From contig NZ_SKCH01000004.1 in assembly GCF_005434945.1 (NCBI RefSeq), positions 62,001 to 126,000 on the forward strand: a DNA stretch of 64,000 nt, written 5' to 3'. The DNA is from Prescottella subtropica (GTDB taxonomy: Bacteria; Actinomycetota; Actinomycetes; Mycobacteriales; Mycobacteriaceae). Below, in pieces: positions 15,639 to 24,995 of the stretch. The notes under the pieces were generated by a model. That model was not told where the DNA came from. It was given only the letters and a program-made list of their open reading frames with translations, and did no database searches. The position numbers and the translations under genes are program-made. The stretch's first letter is position 1. Every line of letters begins with the position of its first letter.

Positions 15639-16964
15639 ATGGGCACATCCGTTGCGGTGTTCGGTACCGGATATCTGGGTGCGACACACGCCGCCTGCAT
15701 GGCCGAACTCGGTCACCAGGTCCTCGGTGTCGACATCGACGAGTCGAAGCTGGCCAAACTCGAGGCCGGCGAGGTCCCGTTCTACGAACCGGGTCTCGAC
15801 GAGGTCCTGCAGCGCAACATCGCGGCCGGCCGACTTCGTTTCACGTCGTCCTACGAGGAAGCGGCAGAGTTCGCCGACATCCACTTCATCGGTGTCGGAA
15901 CCCCGCAGAAGAAAGGTGAATTCGCCGCGGACCTGACCTACGTCGACGCGGTGATCGACGGTCTCGCACCCCTGCTGACCCGCCCGAGCGTCATCTTCGG
16001 GAAGTCGACGGTACCGGTGGGAACCGCCGAGCGACTCGGCGCGCGGGCACGTGCACTCGCCCCGGCCGGCGACGATGTCGAGGTCGCATGGAACCCCGAG
16101 TTCCTGCGCGAAGGCTTCGCGGTGCAGGACACCCTGCACCCGGATCGGCTCGTCCTCGGTGTGGATCGAGAGCGACCGGGACGCGCCGAGGACGTGGCAC
16201 GCGAGGTCTACGCGCAACTGCTCGCCGAGAAGATCCCGTTCCTCGTCACCGACCTCGCGACCGCCGAACTCGTCAAGACCTCCGCCAACGCCTTCCTGGC
16301 CACGAAGATCTCGTTCATCAACGCGATGTCCGAGGTGTGCGAGGCGGCCGGCGCCGACGTCACCGTCCTCGCCGACGCGATCGGACACGACGCCCGTATC
16401 GGCCGCCGATTCCTCAACGCCGGAGTCGGATTCGGTGGTGGATGCCTCCCCAAGGACATTCGGGCCTTCATGGCCCGCGCCGGTGAACTCGGCGCCGACC
16501 AGGCCCTGACCTTCCTCCGCGAGGTCGACGCGATCAACATGCGTCGCCGCACCCGCATGGTCGAGATGGCACGCGACGCCTGCGGCGGCACACTGCTCGG
16601 CACCCGCGTCGCGGTGCTCGGCGCCGCATTCAAACCCGAATCCGACGACGTCCGGGACTCCCCGGCCCTCAACGTCGCCGGCCAGATCCAGTTGCAGGGC
16701 GCCACCGTCACCGTGTACGACCCCAAAGCCATGGACAACTCGCGCCGACTGTTCCCCACACTCGGCTACGCCACCAGCGTGACCGACGCCGTCGAAGGCG
16801 CCGACGTCGTCCTCGTCCTCACCGAATGGAAAGAATTCCGGGACCTCCGCCCCTCCCGCATCAGCCCACTCGTCCGGGGCCGCAACATCATCGACGGACG
16901 CAACTGCCTGCGGCCGAGCGAATGGCAGGACGAGGGATGGGTGTACCGGGGGATGGGGCGATGA
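15639..16964 (+). CDS. udgA: UDP-glucose 6-dehydrogenase
   Basis: A 441-residue UDP-glucose/GDP-mannose dehydrogenase family enzyme. The N-terminal NAD site is VAVFGTGYLGATHAA, the catalytic Cys269 sits in GVGFGGGCLPKD, and GKSTVPVGTAERLG and EFLREGFAVQD are typical. It oxidises UDP-glucose to UDP-glucuronate twice over, supplying the uronic acid for the polymer. The gene symbol follows the M. tuberculosis dcd-udgA neighbourhood. It starts 97 bases after the priming transferase and overlaps the next gene by ATGA. Confidence 0.93.
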   Translation: MGTSVAVFGTGYLGATHAACMAELGHQVLGVDIDESKLAKLEAGEVPFYEPGLDEVLQRNIAAGRLRFTSSYEEAAEFADIHFIGVGTPQKKGEFAADLTYVDAVIDGLAPLLTRPSVIFGKSTVPVGTAERLGARARALAPAGDDVEVAWNPEFLREGFAVQDTLHPDRLVLGVDRERPGRAEDVAREVYAQLLAEKIPFLVTDLATAELVKTSANAFLATKISFINAMSEVCEAAGADVTVLADAIGHDARIGRRFLNAGVGFGGGCLPKDIRAFMARAGELGADQALTFLREVDAINMRRRTRMVEMARDACGGTLLGTRVAVLGAAFKPESDDVRDSPALNVAGQIQLQGATVTVYDPKAMDNSRRLFPTLGYATSVTDAVEGADVVLVLTEWKEFRDLRPSRISPLVRGRNIIDGRNCLRPSEWQDEGWVYRGMGR

Positions 16965-18022
16965 CGACGACGGGCGGTGCACGTCTCGACGTTCTGCACG
17001 TGTCCGAGGCTTACGGGGGTGGGGTCCAGACCGCGATCAATCGGTACATCGAGAACTCCCCGTTCTGCAGTCATGCGATGTTCGTGCGAGTGCGTGACGC
17101 GCATGATGTCGGACAGTTGCCGGATGTCGAGGTCGTTCGAATGCAGGGTTCGATGCCGCGGTTCGTCCGCACTGCCCGTCGGGTGATCCGTGAGCGTCGG
17201 CCCCGAGTGGTCCACCTGCATTCGAGCTTCGCCGGAACGCTCCGAGCCTTCGACTTCCCCGACGTGAAGGTCGTGTACACGCCGCACTCGTACGCCTTCC
17301 TGCGTGAGGACGTCCACCCCGCCGTGCGCGCCGGTTATCTGGGTGCCGAGTACCTGCTGAGTCGCCGCAGCGGTCACGTGATCGCCGCGATCAGTCCGCA
17401 CGAGGCCGCAGCGGCATCACGATTGACCACCGGACGATCGAGCGTGAGTTATCTGCCGAATGTCGCCGGGGACGTCGGAGATGGCTGTCGGTCGGTATCG
17501 GTGCCCGCACCGGGGCGCACACAGGTGGTCACTGTCGGCCGGATCTCGGCGCAGAAGGACCCGGGCTTCCTCGCGAACGTGGTGCGACTCGTCGACGATC
17601 CGTCGATCGAGTGGACGTGGATCGGAGACGGCGACGAACCGATGAAACGTGAACTCGTCTCGGCGGGTGTGTCGGTGACCGGCTGGATTCCGAACGCCGA
17701 AGTACTGGAACGGATGTCTCGCGCAGATCTGTATCTGCACCCCGCACGATGGGAGGGAGCCCCGATGACGTTGCTCGAGGCGACGGCGTTGGGGACACCG
17801 GTCCTCGTGCGTGAGGTCGACACCCTTCGCGGACTCGGCTTCGCTTCGGCCGGTGTCGAGGCTGCCGACGTGGCTGCCGCGGTGACGCGGTTCGCCCACG
17901 ACCCCGACTCCCGCGAATCCGTTCGCCGACGCGCGGCGGAATCTGTGACGGTGCACTCGGCCGCCGCACAGCGTCGCGCCCTGGCGCACCTGTACTCCGA
18001 CCGAACCGAGGTGGCCGCATGA
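16961..18022 (+). CDS. GT4-family glycosyltransferase
   Basis: A 353-residue GT-B fold enzyme. The N-terminal domain opens with LDVLHVSEAYGGGVQTAINRY and the C-terminal domain has VVTVGRISAQKDPGFL and the donor-site motif HPARWEGAPMTLLEATALG. It transfers a nucleotide sugar onto the growing lipid-linked repeat unit. ATG 16961 overlaps the dehydrogenase stop (ATGA), so translation is coupled. Donor and linkage unknown. Confidence 0.9.
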   Translation: MTTTGGARLDVLHVSEAYGGGVQTAINRYIENSPFCSHAMFVRVRDAHDVGQLPDVEVVRMQGSMPRFVRTARRVIRERRPRVVHLHSSFAGTLRAFDFPDVKVVYTPHSYAFLREDVHPAVRAGYLGAEYLLSRRSGHVIAAISPHEAAAASRLTTGRSSVSYLPNVAGDVGDGCRSVSVPAPGRTQVVTVGRISAQKDPGFLANVVRLVDDPSIEWTWIGDGDEPMKRELVSAGVSVTGWIPNAEVLERMSRADLYLHPARWEGAPMTLLEATALGTPVLVREVDTLRGLGFASAGVEAADVAAAVTRFAHDPDSRESVRRRAAESVTVHSAAAQRRALAHLYSDRTEVAA

Positions 18023-19050
18023 AGATCCTGATGCCGGGGAGAATCCTCGAACGTCACGTCGGGGGCAACACGACCTACGCGCGTACCCTCGCCGCCGGAC
18101 TCCGGGAACGCGGACTCGACGTCGACACGATGAGGTTCACCGGGAACCCGGTCGGAACCCTCGCGCTCGAGACCGTGCAGGCGCTGCGGCCGCGGAAGCC
18201 GAACCTGGTGCTCCACTACGTCGCCGACACCGGACCGCTGGTCGCCACCAGATCGCCGTCCGTGGTGACGGTGCACGGTGTCGCCAGCAAATGGGTCGAC
18301 GGCGTGCGGACGCCGCGTGCCGAGCGAGTATGGCGAGGACGAGTGGGTGCCGCGATCCGATGCACGGACCGGATCGTCACCGTGTCCGAATCGAGTGCCG
18401 ACGACATCGCCGAGGTGTTCGACGTCGATAGGGACGCGATCACGGTGATCCCCCACGGGATCGACTGCGCGACGTTCAGTGCGCGACGGGGTGTCTCCGA
18501 CGAGATCAGCGCAGACGTCCCCGAGGAGTTCCTCCTCTACGTCGGGAACATCGAACCGCGCAAGAACCTCGTGGAGTTGGTGAACGCGATGAGGGACGCC
18601 GCACTCACGGATCTCGGGTTGCCGTTGCTGATCGTCGGTAAGCCGGCGTGGGATGCCGACGAGTCGATGGAAGCGATCCGATCGGCGCCGAACGTCCGCT
18701 ACCTCGGATTCGTGTCGGAGAACGACAAGATCGCGTTGATGCAGCGCTGCACGGCATTCGTCTTCCCGAGCAAATACGAGGGTTTCGGGTTCCCGGTCTT
18801 GGAAGCGATGGCCGCGGGCGCACCCGTCATCGCCTCGACACGCGGGTCCCTGCGGGAGGTGGCAGGTCCCGCCCGGATCACCGACGACATCGATCGGCAC
18901 TCGATCGCGAGGGTGATCCGGGATGCGATCGGCGACCGACGCTGGCTCGAGAACGCCCCTGCGCGTGGGCGGGCCTGGGCCGAGACGTTCTCGTGGGACA
19001 AGAGCTTCGACGACCACGTTTCCGTCTACAGATCGGTGATGGACCAGTGA
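18019..19050 (+). CDS. GT4-family glycosyltransferase
   Basis: A 343-residue retaining GT-B glycosyltransferase. Seen are ILERHVGGNTTYARTLAAGL at the acceptor side, the TVSESSADDIAEVF and IPHGIDC linker, then FLLYVGNIEPRKNLVELV and the donor motif FPSKYEGFGFPVLEAMAAG. This pattern is close to mannosyl/fucosyl/rhamnosyl transferases of EPS loci. It overlaps its neighbours by ATGA and GTGA, so it is part of the same translationally coupled operon. Confidence 0.92.
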   Translation: MKILMPGRILERHVGGNTTYARTLAAGLRERGLDVDTMRFTGNPVGTLALETVQALRPRKPNLVLHYVADTGPLVATRSPSVVTVHGVASKWVDGVRTPRAERVWRGRVGAAIRCTDRIVTVSESSADDIAEVFDVDRDAITVIPHGIDCATFSARRGVSDEISADVPEEFLLYVGNIEPRKNLVELVNAMRDAALTDLGLPLLIVGKPAWDADESMEAIRSAPNVRYLGFVSENDKIALMQRCTAFVFPSKYEGFGFPVLEAMAAGAPVIASTRGSLREVAGPARITDDIDRHSIARVIRDAIGDRRWLENAPARGRAWAETFSWDKSFDDHVSVYRSVMDQ

Positions 19051-20123
19051 AAGTTGTTCTGCTTCACGGATACAGTGCGGTCAACGCGGGAGACGGACTT
19101 CTCGTGGAGGAGTCGATCACCATCGTGCGAGAGGCATTCGGGGACGAGATCGAGTTCACTCTCGCCGCCTCACACCCGGAGACGTTCGGGCACCTCGGTG
19201 TCCGCGTCGTCGATTCCGCGCCGAGCGCCCGCGGATACTCCCGCGACTACCTGCGACTGCTGCGTACACTCGACCGATTCGACCTGGTTGTGGGGGTCGG
19301 CGGTGGCTACCTGCGGGCAGGGTACGGACTGGAAGCACTCAAGATGGGACTCGTCCACGGTCCACAGCTCGCGGCGGCGGCACGGACCTCGACCCCGACC
19401 GTCTATCTCCCCCAGAGTGTGGGTCCGGCCGGATCGCCGGTACGTCGCGTGATCGGTCGGGGTATGCGTGCGATCGACAGGTTCTACGTCCGCGACGACA
19501 GGACCGTGGCCGAGTTCGGCCGATGCGGTGTCGAGCGGGTACCCGATCTCGCGATCCTGTCGGCGACCGCGAACGTCGGGAACCTGCCGGTGGCCGACGT
19601 TCCGGTGGTGAGCGTGCGATCCGTGCGTGGCACCGTTTCTCCCCTGGTCACCGATCTGTGTCGGCAACTCGGAACGTTCGACGGATACATCCAGAGCGAA
19701 ACCGCGGGCAACGATGATCGGGCGGTAATGGCGTCGATCGGTGCCGATCGGATCCTCACGCGTGACGAACTGATGCGTCCGGTCGATCACGTTCGCGTGG
19801 TCGTCGCGGTCCGTCTCCACGCCGCCCTCATGGCGCTGCGAGCCGGCCACTACGTCGTCCACCTCGCCTACGAGCGCAAGGGATTCGGGGCGTTCGAGGA
19901 TCTGGGCCTCGACGAGTACGTCCACAACGTCAACATGTTCGAGCCGGAACGTATTCTCGAGCAGATTCGACGGCTGACCGGTGACAGCGCGACCCGGGAC
20001 GACTATCGGCGTCGCGCCGCGGCCGCGGTCGAGTCCGCGGAGGCCGTACGGTCCGCACTGGTCGCCGACCTCCGGGGTCGGGTCGACGGTGCCCGGCGCA
20101 GTCGGGAGACGTCGGCGTGCTGA
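19047..20123 (+). CDS. Polysaccharide pyruvyl transferase family protein
   Basis: A 358-residue member of the pyruvyl transferase (CsaB/GumL/WcaK-like) family. GTG 19047 overlaps the previous stop as GTGA. Family signs: opening KVVLLHGYSAVNAGDGLLVEESI, the glycine-rich FDLVVGVGGGYLRAGYG, PTVYLPQSVGPAGSP, FYVRDDRTVAEF, and late VVAVRLHAALMALRAGHYVV with the conserved Arg-His. It would add a pyruvate ketal from phosphoenolpyruvate to a sugar of the repeat unit, giving acidity. Confidence 0.88.
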   Translation: MKVVLLHGYSAVNAGDGLLVEESITIVREAFGDEIEFTLAASHPETFGHLGVRVVDSAPSARGYSRDYLRLLRTLDRFDLVVGVGGGYLRAGYGLEALKMGLVHGPQLAAAARTSTPTVYLPQSVGPAGSPVRRVIGRGMRAIDRFYVRDDRTVAEFGRCGVERVPDLAILSATANVGNLPVADVPVVSVRSVRGTVSPLVTDLCRQLGTFDGYIQSETAGNDDRAVMASIGADRILTRDELMRPVDHVRVVVAVRLHAALMALRAGHYVVHLAYERKGFGAFEDLGLDEYVHNVNMFEPERILEQIRRLTGDSATRDDYRRRAAAAVESAEAVRSALVADLRGRVDGARRSRETSAC

Positions 20124-21214
20124 TACGTCGACGTGCCGTGCGGGGAGCGGATTCCACCCGTGTCTTCGTCTGGGCGACGGGACAGGACGAGAACATCGGG
20201 GACTCCCTGCTGCGCCGGGCGTATCTCGAACACCTACGGGTGCACGGTGGTATCAGCGTATGGACGGCGCAGGCGAGTAATGACTTCGTCGCGGGTCTCG
20301 GATTGGATCCGTCGGACCGGGTGTTCACGAGCTACCGGAAGTGGTACCTGGCTGCCCTCCGATCCGCCTTCGACGCTCGAACCATGGTGGCCGTCAACGC
20401 CGGTGAGGTTCCCCTCTCGCGGCGAGGTGCCACACGGATGGCGACCCTCGCGGTCTTGACGATCTGGTGCCGACTGTTCGGCGGCGCCGCAGTCTGGGCC
20501 GGTGCCGGTGTACCGCGCCCGGGTGCGTGGACCGTGCTCGCGCTGCCGTACCGAGTGGTGGCCCGGCTCTGCGACGTCGTCCACTTCCGCGACCGGGAAT
20601 CGAACACCTCGCTCGCGGTCACGCGTGAGGTGGCACCGGACTGGGCGTTCGCGCTGGGCAGCGCGACACACGAGTGGCCCTCCTCGGAGGAACGGTCGTT
20701 GTTGGCGGTGGTGCTCCGCGGCGACCGCGAACGACCGTCGCCGGCATGGATCGCCTGGGTGCGGTCGACGGCCGAGGCACTGGGGCTCGAGCCGATCGTG
20801 GTCGTCCAGGTCCGGCGCGACTCGGGTACGGCGGCATGGCTGGCCACCGAACTCGATGGTGTCGTCTCGCATTGGGGGAGTGCCGATCATGCGGCCCGGG
20901 AGCGTGAGGTCCGACGCATCTACGCGCGGAGTGCCGTCGTGGTGGGAGACCGACTGCACGGGCTCATCGTCGGCGCAACGGAAGGAGCGGTGCCACTCGG
21001 ATGGGTCGAGTCGTCGAACGGCAAGATTCGGCGACACTTCGACGCCATCGGACTCGACTGGCCGGGCTCCGGTGAAGGGTGTGCCGCCGACGGTCTCTCG
21101 GACGTGAGCACCGCGGACATCACGCGGATGGGACGAGAAATGGCTGGTGCCGTCGACGACGCGCGCGCCCGCTTGACGACGGTGGGGCGGACACTCGCCG
21201 GTAGCGGGCGATGA
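20117..21214 (+). CDS. Second polysaccharide pyruvyl transferase family protein
   Basis: A 365-residue paralogue from GTG 20117, overlapping the gene before by seven bases. It has the same fold marks: FVWATGQDENIGDSLLRRAYLE, a middle GGAAVWAGAGVPRPG, VHFRDRESNTSLAV, and late VVVGDRLHGLIVGATEGAVPLGWV with the Arg-Leu-His motif. Two members suggest either two ketal positions or a different acceptor or non-pyruvyl role for one of them. The very divergent glycine loop compared with the first copy argues for different substrates. Confidence 0.82.
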   Translation: MLIRRRAVRGADSTRVFVWATGQDENIGDSLLRRAYLEHLRVHGGISVWTAQASNDFVAGLGLDPSDRVFTSYRKWYLAALRSAFDARTMVAVNAGEVPLSRRGATRMATLAVLTIWCRLFGGAAVWAGAGVPRPGAWTVLALPYRVVARLCDVVHFRDRESNTSLAVTREVAPDWAFALGSATHEWPSSEERSLLAVVLRGDRERPSPAWIAWVRSTAEALGLEPIVVVQVRRDSGTAAWLATELDGVVSHWGSADHAAREREVRRIYARSAVVVGDRLHGLIVGATEGAVPLGWVESSNGKIRRHFDAIGLDWPGSGEGCAADGLSDVSTADITRMGREMAGAVDDARARLTTVGRTLAGSGR

Positions 21215-22722
21215 CGACAGATCGGAGTGTAGCGACCGGCCCCACAGATCCGAGCGGATCGTTGGCAGCTGTCGCGGCACGTGGAGCGTCGTACACCGTT
21301 GCAGGGCAGTTGGTTCGGATCGTCGTACTGTTCGCCGGCACCATCGTCCTGGCACGGGTCCTCAGTCCCACCGACTTCGGCTTGGTCGCGATCGTCACCT
21401 CGTTGATGGCATTCGGTGAACTGGTCCGGGACTTCGGCCTGTCCACGGCCGCTGCGCGTGAAACCCGACTGTCCAGGGAACAACAGTCGAACCTGTTCTG
21501 GATCAATACCGCACTCGGATGCGGCCTGGGTGCTGCCACGTACTTTCTGGCGCCGGTCGTGGCATCGGTGTTCTCCGACGATGCCCTCGCCGACATCGTT
21601 CGATGGTCTGCGGTGGTGTTCGTGGCGAACGGGGCTGCCACACAGTTCCGCGCCGAACTGAATCGGCGACTCGATTTCAAGAAGCTCGCCCTGGTAGACA
21701 CTGTTCCGGTCGTGCTCGGTCTCGCTGCGGCGGTCGGATTCGTTCTTCTAGCCGAGCCGACCTACTGGGCATTGGTGTGCCAGCAGTTGGTGACGGCCGT
21801 TGCCGGACTGGCATTCGCGGTGCTCGCGAGCCGGTGGCTACCGGGGCTGCCCACCCGCCGTGGACCGGTCGGCCATCTGATGTCGTTCGGGTTCGGTCTG
21901 TTCGGTACTCAAGGCGTGGCCTACTTCACCAGGAACGTCGACAATCTATCGCTGGGTTATGTGTGGGGGCCTGCCGAACTCGGCATGTACAACCGCGCGT
22001 ATCAACTGCTGATGGTGCCGATCAACCAGATCGCGGCGCCGCTCACACGGGTCGCGGTCCCGATTCTGACCCGGGTCGCCGATCAGCGCGAAAGATTCCA
22101 GTCCTATCTGCGGACCGGCCAGCTCATGGGCGGTGTCGTCCTCGGAGTCACGTACGGAATCCTGTTCGGACTCGCCGACCCGATCGTGACACTGGTGTTC
22201 GGCACGCAGTGGGCGCCGATGATCCCCATCTTCCAGGCGTTGACGGTCGGCGGCGCTTTTCGCGCGCTCAACCAGGTGACGTTCTGGGCATTCTTGGCCA
22301 AAGGCGCGACGGCCGCGCAGTTCCGCTTCTACCTCGTCTCCCAGCCGCTGATCGTGGTGTGCATGCTGGCGGGACTCCCGTGGGGCGCTCTCGGAGTCGC
22401 TGTCGGGCATTCGGTCGGATACGGCGTCAACTGGGCCCTCTCGTACTGGTGGTGCGGCCGGGTGACGGAGACCGACATGCATGAGCTGTTCGTCGCGGGG
22501 ACCAAATGTCTCGGCATGTTCGCGGTTCCGCCCGGTCTGTTCGGGGTGATCTCCACGATGTTCGTGCCCGACGACCTCGCGTCGATCGGTGTCGGACTAG
22601 CCGTCACAGCCGGATACTTCACGGCGCTGTGGTTCACGTCCCGATTCGCGCGCGAGACGTTCCGCACGGGCCGTCACGCCGTTGGGAAAGTCCTTGATCG
22701 CAAGGTGCGCGCGACGAGCTGA
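21211..22722 (+). CDS. wzx: Wzx-type polysaccharide flippase (MOP superfamily)
   Basis: A 503-residue protein with 12-14 predicted membrane helices. It begins ARGASYTVAGQLVRIVVLFAGTIVLARVLSPTDFG, a start typical of oligosaccharide flippases of the WzxC/TuaB kind, and carries QQSNLFWINTALG and NLSLGYVWGPAELGMYNRAYQL. It would move the lipid-linked repeat unit across the membrane. ATGA overlap with the pyruvyl transferase; last gene of the + strand operon. Its stop is 10 bases from the end of the convergent GT2 gene. Confidence 0.9.
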   Translation: MTTDRSVATGPTDPSGSLAAVAARGASYTVAGQLVRIVVLFAGTIVLARVLSPTDFGLVAIVTSLMAFGELVRDFGLSTAAARETRLSREQQSNLFWINTALGCGLGAATYFLAPVVASVFSDDALADIVRWSAVVFVANGAATQFRAELNRRLDFKKLALVDTVPVVLGLAAAVGFVLLAEPTYWALVCQQLVTAVAGLAFAVLASRWLPGLPTRRGPVGHLMSFGFGLFGTQGVAYFTRNVDNLSLGYVWGPAELGMYNRAYQLLMVPINQIAAPLTRVAVPILTRVADQRERFQSYLRTGQLMGGVVLGVTYGILFGLADPIVTLVFGTQWAPMIPIFQALTVGGAFRALNQVTFWAFLAKGATAAQFRFYLVSQPLIVVCMLAGLPWGALGVAVGHSVGYGVNWALSYWWCGRVTETDMHELFVAGTKCLGMFAVPPGLFGVISTMFVPDDLASIGVGLAVTAGYFTALWFTSRFARETFRTGRHAVGKVLDRKVRATS

Positions 22723-22732
22723 ACCGACTCTC

Positions 22733-23611
22733 TCAGTTTCGATTCCACGGTTTCGTGAGGAGCTTGCGGCCGGCGTGAACGGGATCGGCTAGTACCCACT
22801 CGCCCAGCCGGAGGGCGGCCGACAGGAGGTTGCCCGACGCCCATTCGGCGCGTGCGCGCCGTGCTGACGCGGCCATCCGAACCCGACGATCGGACATGTA
22901 CTCGATGTCGAGTCCGAAGTGGTCCGCGTAGTGCCGGCGGATGTCTTCCTTCGCTTCGATCGCAGATGACGCCGACCGCACCGACTTTCCGCCGGCGAGG
23001 CTGTACCGGCAACTGGGCTCGTCGCGCACGGCGATGTCCCCGACCATCGACAGGCGGATGAGAAGTTCGTAGTCTTCCGCGTAGCGAGGAGCGAGGGCGG
23101 CAGGTTCGATCGACTTCGAGGCCGCGTACGCCGCGCGTCGGACGACGGCAGCGCACGGGGGCCAGGGGCCGAATCCGTTCGTCAACAGAGAGTTCGTGGT
23201 CACCGGGCTGTATCGGACGGGGAACGGGCGCTCTACGCCGCCCTCGGCGACACCGATAACGGTCCCTGCCGATACCGCGAGCGACGGATTCTCCTCGAGG
23301 ATCCGAACGGAGTTCCGGACGGCGCTCGGAATGAGTTCGTCGTCCGCATCGAGGAAGATCAGATACGTGCCGGTCGCGTGTTCGGCGCCGGTTGCACGAG
23401 CTTTGGCTGCGCCGGCATTCTCCTGCCGGATACACGTGGCACCCACGTCGGTGGCGTGTTCGCCCGTGGCGTCGTCGGATCCGTCGTCGACCACGATCAC
23501 CGTGGCCGCACCGGCCGCGAAGGCAGATTTGACTGCCCGGCGGATCGTTTGTTCGGCACGGAAGGCCGGGATCACGACCGTGAGGTCGGAGGGGTGCGTA
23601 TCGGAATTCAT
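22733..23611 (-). CDS. GT2-family glycosyltransferase
   Basis: A 292-residue GT-A inverting glycosyltransferase. Seen are LTVVIPAFRAEQTIRRAV, VIVVDDGSDDAT, the DXD motif in YLIFLDADDELI, and the acceptor-side RYAEDYELLIRLS with the catalytic-base Asp. It overlaps the polymerase gene by ATGA and is therefore translated with it. It likely adds one sugar of the repeat unit on the cytoplasmic side. Confidence 0.9.
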   Translation of the reverse strand: MNSDTHPSDLTVVIPAFRAEQTIRRAVKSAFAAGAATVIVVDDGSDDATGEHATDVGATCIRQENAGAAKARATGAEHATGTYLIFLDADDELIPSAVRNSVRILEENPSLAVSAGTVIGVAEGGVERPFPVRYSPVTTNSLLTNGFGPWPPCAAVVRRAAYAASKSIEPAALAPRYAEDYELLIRLSMVGDIAVRDEPSCRYSLAGGKSVRSASSAIEAKEDIRRHYADHFGLDIEYMSDRRVRMAASARRARAEWASGNLLSAALRLGEWVLADPVHAGRKLLTKPWNRN

Positions 23612-24900
23612 CGATGGCCTTCTTTCGGAATCATTGATTGTTCGGAAGCCGACTCGTCCGGACCTGCCCGGCGTGATCTCCTCACGCCGGTGAGATGCAG
23701 ATCGACAGCGGCGACGGCGAGTAGGACAGGGAGCCAGTACTGTTGCTGGTCGTAGAAGGCGGAGGTCATGCCGAATGCGATGACCGTCGCGATCACGGCG
23801 GACTGCACTTCGTTCCGGGCCGACATCATCGACTTGGCGATGATCACGATCAGCAACACGGAAATCGCCGCGACAGTGAGGAACAGCAGAAGACCACCCT
23901 GGTACCACGCCCGGAGGAGATAGTTGTGTACCACTGTGACGCCGTTGAATGTGCCTTGATGCATCGAGTCCATTCCGACTCCCGTCACGGGATCAGATCG
24001 AATGCTCGCTTCCGCGAACTCGTACGTGGATTGACGAATGGACAGTGATGCGACGCCATCGTCGGTGATCCCGAGTACGGTATCGACGCGTCCCTGGACT
24101 GGTTCGAGTGTGTTACTGGGGTCGTATCCCACTGTGAGCGCGATACCGCTGCACACCGCTACCCCGATTGCCACGCGGGCAAGACTCTTGAACGCCACTC
24201 GCATCGCGAGAAGCAGAACGAAACATCCGACGCCCAACGAGATCATTGAACTCAGGCTTCCCGATCCGACCAGGGCGATCGTATTGATCATGATCACCAC
24301 CCAACCGGCCCACCGAACAGCTCCCGACGCTCGGTAGGCGAGGAAGATTCCTACGAGAATGGCGATCGTGGCCATCAGACCGAGAACATTCGGGTGTGCC
24401 GCCAGACCGTTCGCACGGCCTGCGTTCGCGTGAAGTCCGAGGACGGATGTACCCGACAACTGCATGATCCCGACAAGCGCGGAAACGGACTGAACACCCA
24501 GGAATCCGGCCAGGGCATAGCGGGTGAACGAATCACGCTCGGTCGCGTAGTAGCGAAGGATAAACGGCGTCAGGCCCACGAATGCGGCCAGCTTGATGCC
24601 TACGTACATGCTCGGCACGACAGCCGACGACGTTCCGGACACCACCGCTGCCAGCGGTATCGTGCACAGTGCGAACAACCACACCTGGGCGCCGGGAGGC
24701 CGCCGAAGCTTGCCGAGGAGAGTGCAGACCGTGATGACACCCAGAACGAAATAGGGCAAGAGGACGCTGCCGTAGGTCATGACGAGTCGATGGATCGGGG
24801 TGATCGCGATGATCCCGATCCAGATTGCGCCGCCCAGCGTCGTTCCCGATGCGTAGTGACTCTCGCGAGCAGCAGCGCTGACCACGGTTGTTGTTCCCAT
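23608..24900 (-). CDS. wzy: Wzy/O-antigen ligase-like polymerase
   Basis: A 430-residue membrane protein with about 11-12 predicted helices. The segment SIRSDPVTGVGMDS followed by TVVHNYLLRAWYQGGLLLFL is the periplasmic-loop and helix signature of the Wzy_C/O-antigen ligase family. A further mark is GRANGLAAHPNVLGLMATIAILVG. It would join repeat units outside the membrane in a Wzy-dependent pathway. It starts 95 bases downstream of the DUF4012 gene and overlaps the GT2 gene. Confidence 0.85.
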   Translation of the reverse strand: MGTTTVVSAAARESHYASGTTLGGAIWIGIIAITPIHRLVMTYGSVLLPYFVLGVITVCTLLGKLRRPPGAQVWLFALCTIPLAAVVSGTSSAVVPSMYVGIKLAAFVGLTPFILRYYATERDSFTRYALAGFLGVQSVSALVGIMQLSGTSVLGLHANAGRANGLAAHPNVLGLMATIAILVGIFLAYRASGAVRWAGWVVIMINTIALVGSGSLSSMISLGVGCFVLLLAMRVAFKSLARVAIGVAVCSGIALTVGYDPSNTLEPVQGRVDTVLGITDDGVASLSIRQSTYEFAEASIRSDPVTGVGMDSMHQGTFNGVTVVHNYLLRAWYQGGLLLFLTVAAISVLLIVIIAKSMMSARNEVQSAVIATVIAFGMTSAFYDQQQYWLPVLLAVAAVDLHLTGVRRSRRAGPDESASEQSMIPKEGHR

Positions 24901-24995
24901 TGATCCCCCGACGGGTTCGTGCCGCGCGGACGTGGCTGCGGCATCTGGACGGCATATCGATGTCGATGTGTTTCACGTGTCCCGAACCGCGACTG

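Noticed and set aside
18648-19046. Upstream extension of the first pyruvyl transferase frame.
   Set aside because: It lies inside the preceding GT4 gene in another frame; GTG 19047 overlaps that stop as GTGA and begins exactly at the first strand of the fold.
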